A stretch of DNA of 64,000 nucleotides from Ophiocordyceps camponoti-saundersi (nom. inval.) (taxonomy: Eukaryota; Ascomycota; Sordariomycetes; Hypocreales; Ophiocordycipitaceae). How positions within the stretch are numbered: the stretch's first letter is position 1; every line of letters begins with the position of its first letter. The stretch spans positions 1 through 64,000 of the forward strand of contig PDHQ01000180.1 of the NCBI GenBank assembly GCA_003339415.1, in the 5' to 3' direction. The notes beneath the pieces were generated by a model. That model was not told the DNA's origin. It ran no database searches and saw nothing but the letters and a program-made list of their open reading frames with translations. Shown in pieces: positions 60,575 through 64,000 of the stretch. The position numbers and the translations under genes are program-made.

Positions 60575-60898
60575 TATTACGCGTTAGTAATTATAAGGAT
60601 TTTTTTTAAATATTTTATAGTAATTTTCGAGGATTTCTAACTATAATTATATAACCTCGGAAACCTTATCGTAAAATCTTTAAAAAGACCTTAGGAGGAA
60701 ATTACCTAGAAATAGAGTCGACCTTTTACTAGGATTTCCCCTTACCCTCTCCTATCTTTACTAGCACGTGCCTTTATATATTTTACTAAGATTTCGCTTA
60801 TAGGAGTTTTCCTCTTTTCTTTCCCTTCTTCTTAGCTTAGAATTTTTATTTATAATACTAATATTATTATTTAATTAATATATTTCACGGCCGTAATA
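60575..60898 (+). repeat. Inner element 3' LTR
   Basis: Second copy of the inner LTR, preceded by the purine tract AAGGGGTAA and followed by the AGAGC duplication. It is less mutated than the 5' copy at a few places (TTTCACGGCCGTAATA against TTTTATAGCTATAATA) and so shows the pre-RIP sequence there. Confidence 0.9.
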
Positions 60899-60903
60899 AG
60901 AGC

Positions 60904-61340
60904 TAAGCTAAGGAATTCGTAAGATAATTATAATAAGTAATAAACTTATATTAAGCTATTAATACTTTATCTTTATAAACTTAGGAGTTTTAAGCTAATA
61001 AGAATTAATAAGTAGCTAAGCGCTTTAAAATTAGCGATAAAGTTTAGCTTAATTTATATAATTTCCTTAGCGTAAAGCTTAAGAAGAAGCTTAATTAGAA
61101 AAACGCTAAGTTTACGGTAGCGCGGGTTATTAACCTTTCCCTTATTAAACTTACGAGATTACTAATAAAAGCTTATAATCGCTTTAATATAAATTTACTT
61201 AAAAGGGTAGCTTTAAACCCCTTACTCGGATAAGAAGTTACTAATTTATAGCCTCCTATAATATTAATTAATAAAGAGGAAGAATAAGAAGTTAAAAAGA
61301 TTATCTTAGCTAGATAGAAGAAGGTAAGTAGAGGTAGGAG
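60904..61340 (+). pseudogene. Outer element pol relic, C-terminal part with chromodomain-like end
   Basis: Continues the outer integrase frame after the inner insertion. It reads as KEFVRQL-like (stops ignored), then FKISDKV, KNAKFTVARVIN, YNRFNINLLKR and a final EEE.EVKKI-like stretch near 61,260-61,310. This is the usual C-terminal layout of chromoviral Ty3/gypsy integrases. Stops occur at former CAG/CAA/TGG codons. Confidence 0.8.
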
Positions 61341-61539
61341 ATAGGAGGTCTTTATTAAATAGAAAAATTATTAAAACCTAATATAAGAACTTTTAGTAGA
61401 ACTTAAAGGCACCGCCGCTTTTAATTACTTTAAAGCTTTATATAAACCGGCTATATATAATAATAGGTAGGTTATTAGGAAATATATAGTAAAATAACTA
61501 GTAGCGGGATTATATTAAAAGGCGCACTAACGGGCGCGG

Positions 61540-62977
61540 AAAATATACCCCCCCCCCCCCTTTATAATATTTAGCAGCGCTACTTCTTCGTAAACGATAA
61601 CTTCCTAGCTAAGTAATAGTAGCGGCGCGATAGCGTTAAGGTTATTAGTTTAGTAGCGGCGGCGACGGGTACAGCGGCGGCGGTAATAGCGGCGTTACGC
61701 TTTAAAATAGTAACCTTTTCTTTTAATATTAAAATATTAGCTAACCCCCCGGAGCTTAAAGGCTTACGGGGGGGGGCGACGTTAAAGATAGTATTAATAT
61801 ACTTCCTAGCTAAGATAAATTAGCTTTCCGCGTTTTATATAGCGGGATTAGGAATATAAACTATATAATAAAAAAAGCACCGCTATATATAAGCTTAAGC
61901 TTAGCTAATATTATTAAAGCTTAAGCTATTATAATTATTACTTAAAGCGTTTTATCGGCCTTTATTACTATTAGTAGATCCTTAATATTAATAGTAATAT
62001 ATTACGCTATATAAGCTAAAACTAAAAGCTAAGAAGCTAGTATATAAGTTTAGTATAAAAGTACGTATTTAATATAAAATATACGAAGTTTTTACTTCCC
62101 CGTATACTTTAGTATTATAGCTTAGTTATAATATTCGTATCCTTACTTAATATAGCGAAGATATAGATACTTTTAAAAAGCCCTTTTATTATTATCGTTA
62201 TCTTCCTTATCCTCGCTTTCGTTATTATTTTCGTTATTAACGGGGCTAGTAGCGGGGGCGGGAGGAGGAGAAGGAGAGGAAGCGGGAGCGGGGGCGGTAA
62301 TAGCTACGGCGGCGAGGATAGGAGTCTTAGCCTAGAACGTCTTCTTTCGTAAGATAAGCTATAGAAAATATAATATTAGCAAAAAGCCGCTAATTTAGCT
62401 AGATAAAAACTTACCGTAATAAGAGGAGGAGATAGGGAAAGCTAATAAGGGGCCCGAGGCTAAGAGCTTCTCCGTATAGTAACTTAAGAAAAATATTATA
62501 AGTAACGCGTCCCTTATAATAGATAAATTACCCTTCTAAATACGGGATCGATAAGTCTTATATAGCGAGCTATAAAATATATTAAAGGAGAGACTTACTT
62601 TAGGAGGAGAAGGAGGAATAGTAGAAAAAGAAGAAGAGGCCGCTATAAGAGGCTAATATCCTTAAACGAACTATTCTACGAAAGTCGGAAAATTTTCCTC
62701 GTATTCGAGGCCTCTATTATTACTAGCGATATTATTTTCGTTAACTTTTTCGTTAACTTCTTCGTTACCGTTATCGCCCTCGTTATTCTCGTTATCTTTA
62801 TTAGCGATAGCGGTAGCGGTAAAGTTAGTAGCGGCGCTAGTAGCGGCGGCGATATCTTAAAAATAACTATTATACTCGCTAGGCTAAGATATCCTTATTA
62901 GTAGGAAAAATATTAGCATAATTAAACTTATAGAATAGGTAGCGGATTTCCTTATTAATAATAATAATAATAATAGT

Positions 62978-63015
<38 letters not shown>

Positions 63016-63100
63016 GGCTATAGAAGGAAGAAAGGAAGGAATAAAAAGTTTAACGGGCAGGCGCTATAAAAGCTATAGAAAAGTAGGGCGGGCTAGCGGA
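61540..63100 (-). pseudogene. Extra module of the outer element, possible antisense acidic ORF relic
   Basis: Between the pol end and the 3' LTR is about 1.5 kb that does not read as gag or pol. It is richer in GC than the rest of the block, with C13 at 61,548-61,560, a G run near 61,769-61,776 and many GGC/AGC trinucleotides. On the minus strand, 62,180-62,230 and 62,700-62,830 read as long Asp/Asn/Glu-rich runs (DNENNEGDNGNEE and similar). That is what an acidic tract of GAT/GAC/GAA codons would become after TpG-to-TpA change. This points to a former antisense frame for an acidic low-complexity protein. Start, end and function are unknown, and simple triplet-repeat DNA is the alternative. 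Confidence 0.4.
62953..63014. repeat. (TAA)n microsatellite
   Basis: An AAT/TAA trinucleotide tract with one TAG interruption, inside the extra module of the outer element. Before RIP it may have been a different triplet such as CAA or CAG on one strand. Confidence 0.9.
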
Positions 63101-63151
63101 AAATCTTTTACCTAACTTTACCGTATACTATATAATAGATCCCGTACTTAC

Positions 63152-63166
63152 GGGAGAGGGAAGGGA
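63152..63166 (+). other. Polypurine tract of the outer element
   Basis: GGGAGAGGGAAGGGA lies five bases before the 3' LTR, the position where plus-strand DNA synthesis is primed in LTR retrotransposons. Confidence 0.75.
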
Positions 63167-63171
63167 CCTTA

Positions 63172-63471
63172 TATTAAGGTCTAGCCCTTATATTATATTC
63201 GGGTTATAAACCTAAACGTTAAACTTATAGATTAGCCTTATAATTAAATAATAAGGCTACCGCTATCTAGCTTAGAGGCTTATAGCGGAAAGATTAAATA
63301 AAATAGAACGGGAAGGATAGTTAGATAGGAAGGTAAATAAGCTCTAAAGGAAAGAGCGGTATATATAGCTATTTAGCACGCTAGAGTGCGGCTTCCTTAA
63401 AAGCTCTCTATACGTAATTATTATTATATATAGCCTAGTAAATAAGCACCCCTTTAACTAGTCCCTTAATA
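63172..63471 (+). repeat. Outer element 3' LTR
   Basis: Second copy of the outer LTR, same length as the 5' copy, ending CCCTTAATA and followed by the ATATA duplication. Scattered differences from the 5' copy, some not of RIP type, suggest an old insertion. Confidence 0.9.
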
Positions 63472-63476
63472 ATATA

Positions 63477-64000
63477 TCTAGCTTCCTTCGTATCCTCTCC
63501 TCGTAAGTAACGGCGATATTTATTATAGAATTTACTTATAAGTATAGTATAATCTTTTATTTATTAGGGGGTTTTTCCGGCTCCTTATCTAGCGAGTTTA
63601 CTTATAATAATAAGGCTATCTTAGAGTAATATAGTAATAGCTTTAGTAAGGGTATCTAAGGCGTTAGGTTTATCTACGGCTAGTAATAATAAGGTTACCC
63701 CCGCTTATACTTATATTATATACGCTACTTATTTATCTAAGTAGTTTTTAAGCGTATATTTTTAGTTAGTTTTAGCCGCTATAAGGATACCCTTAAGGAC
63801 TATAATTAAGGTAGCGTAATCTAAGCTAATATAAAAATATTCTATAATAGTAATACTTACTAAAGGGATATTTAAAAAGGCTAAGTTAAGGATATTATTA
63901 TAATTATATATTAAGCGGCTAATTTTATTATTACGGCTTAAAAGTGCGTTAAGTAAATAATAATATTAGCATTATAAATAAAGATTCTAAGCTAAGGAGA
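63477..64000 (-). mobile_element. Tad1-like LINE, continuation, runs off the window
   Basis: On the minus strand this carries the end of the LINE endonuclease domain, an SDH-like box degraded to SLDYATL near 63,800-63,830. The linker to the reverse transcriptase follows, including a GAGKTP-like stretch and YLRGEDTKEA near 63,490-63,600. Its frame joins in phase to the minus-strand frame ending at 49,940. The upstream part lies beyond 64,000. Confidence 0.8.

Larger units (their letters stand above)
54971..60898 (+). mobile_element. Inner Ty3/gypsy LTR retrotransposon, RIP-inactivated
   Basis: A complete, differently sequenced gypsy element of 5.9 kb inserted in the integrase-region frame of the outer element, same orientation. 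LTRs (54,971-55,293 and 60,575-60,898) begin TATTACG, and the 3' LTR ends CGTAATA (inverted repeat). The 3' LTR is preceded by AAGGGGTAA, a short polypurine tract. Gag-like and pol-like relics lie between. It is the youngest of the three nested elements by insertion order, yet it is as fully RIP-mutated as its hosts. Confidence 0.9.
49941..63471 (+). mobile_element. Outer Ty3/gypsy LTR retrotransposon, RIP-inactivated, interrupted
   Basis: Bounded by 300-bp LTRs (49,941-50,240 and 63,172-63,471) whose ends TATTAAGG and CCTTAATA form an inverted repeat. A purine tract (GGGAGAGGGAAGGGA, 63,152-63,166) lies just before the 3' LTR. Gag-like then pol-like frames run on the plus strand in the order reverse transcriptase, RNase H, integrase, chromodomain-like end, which is the Ty3/gypsy order. 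A second element occupies 54,971-60,898. Without it and one duplication the element is about 7.6 kb. It sits inside the minus-strand LINE. An extra non-gag-pol module of about 1.5 kb lies between the pol end and the 3' LTR. Confidence 0.9.
46735..64000. repeat. RIP-mutated transposon block
   Basis: Composition changes within a few tens of bases from mixed sequence to AT-rich sequence almost lacking the dinucleotides CA and TG. TA is very common and CG persists (GCGC, CGG, GGCG strings throughout). This is the signature of repeat-induced point mutation, the premeiotic CpA-to-TpA mutation of repeated DNA in Pezizomycotina. By eye I found only about forty CA/TG sites in over 17 kb. All reading frames are riddled with stops. 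The block continues beyond the right edge of the window and holds the LINE and two LTR retrotransposons annotated separately. Confidence 0.93.

Noticed and set aside
50241..63171. The AT-rich block as a centromere or a mitochondrial insertion
   Set aside because: The sequence resolves into recognisable LINE and gypsy relics with LTRs and target duplications. CpA loss with CpG kept is RIP, not organelle composition.

Overview
The window is from a filamentous ascomycete (Pezizomycotina), most likely a Sordariomycete and possibly Hypocreales. This rests on gene content (a GNA-3-class G-alpha protein, an SRF1-like membrane protein, an ECM11-domain protein, a two-dehydrogenase peroxisomal multifunctional enzyme), on short GT-AG introns of about 50-150 nt, and on a repeat block that carries the signature of repeat-induced point mutation (RIP). 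No species is named because the sequence alone does not fix one. The first 117 bases are an unbroken G run, probably the artefactual end of a contig.

Bases 118-46,740 are ordinary gene-bearing DNA with long low-complexity intergenic spacers of (ACCT)n/(AGGT)n, (TACA)n, (GA)n and (GT)n. In order: glycogen phosphorylase (-), G-alpha subunit (-), AVL9-like secretory protein (+), cullin-3 with a decayed copy of its own last exon just downstream (-), SRF1-like phospholipase D regulator (-), ECM11-domain protein (+), glycerate-kinase/Tda10-like P-loop kinase (-), an intron-containing tRNA-Pro(CGG) (+), an RBR-type E3 ubiquitin ligase (+), peroxisomal multifunctional beta-oxidation enzyme (-), a small secreted HsbA-like protein (+) and the cytoplasmic dynein heavy chain (+). 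I worked out exon structures by splice-site phase and family conservation. Each multi-exon model gives an intact frame whose summed length is divisible by three. The genes are housekeeping, signalling and trafficking functions and do not form a cluster.

From about 46,740 to the window end the sequence changes abruptly to an AT-rich block almost devoid of CpA and TpG while CpG persists, which is saturating RIP. Three elements are nested in it. A Tad1-like LINE on the minus strand (46.7-49.94 kb, resuming at 63.48 kb and running off the end) was interrupted by a Ty3/gypsy LTR retrotransposon (49,941-63,471). That element was itself interrupted inside its integrase-region frame by a second Ty3/gypsy element (54,971-60,898). 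Both insertions have recognisable LTR pairs, near-matching 5-bp target duplications, and a host frame that continues in phase when the insert plus one duplication is removed.

The two most interesting observations are these. Nearly all surviving CpA/TpG in the RIP block are in the trinucleotide GCA (complement TGC), suggesting a context that resists the mutation process. The outer element also carries an extra 1.5-kb module between pol and its 3' LTR that looks like an antisense, acidic, low-complexity reading frame. No CRISPR array, rRNA or secondary-metabolite cluster was seen.
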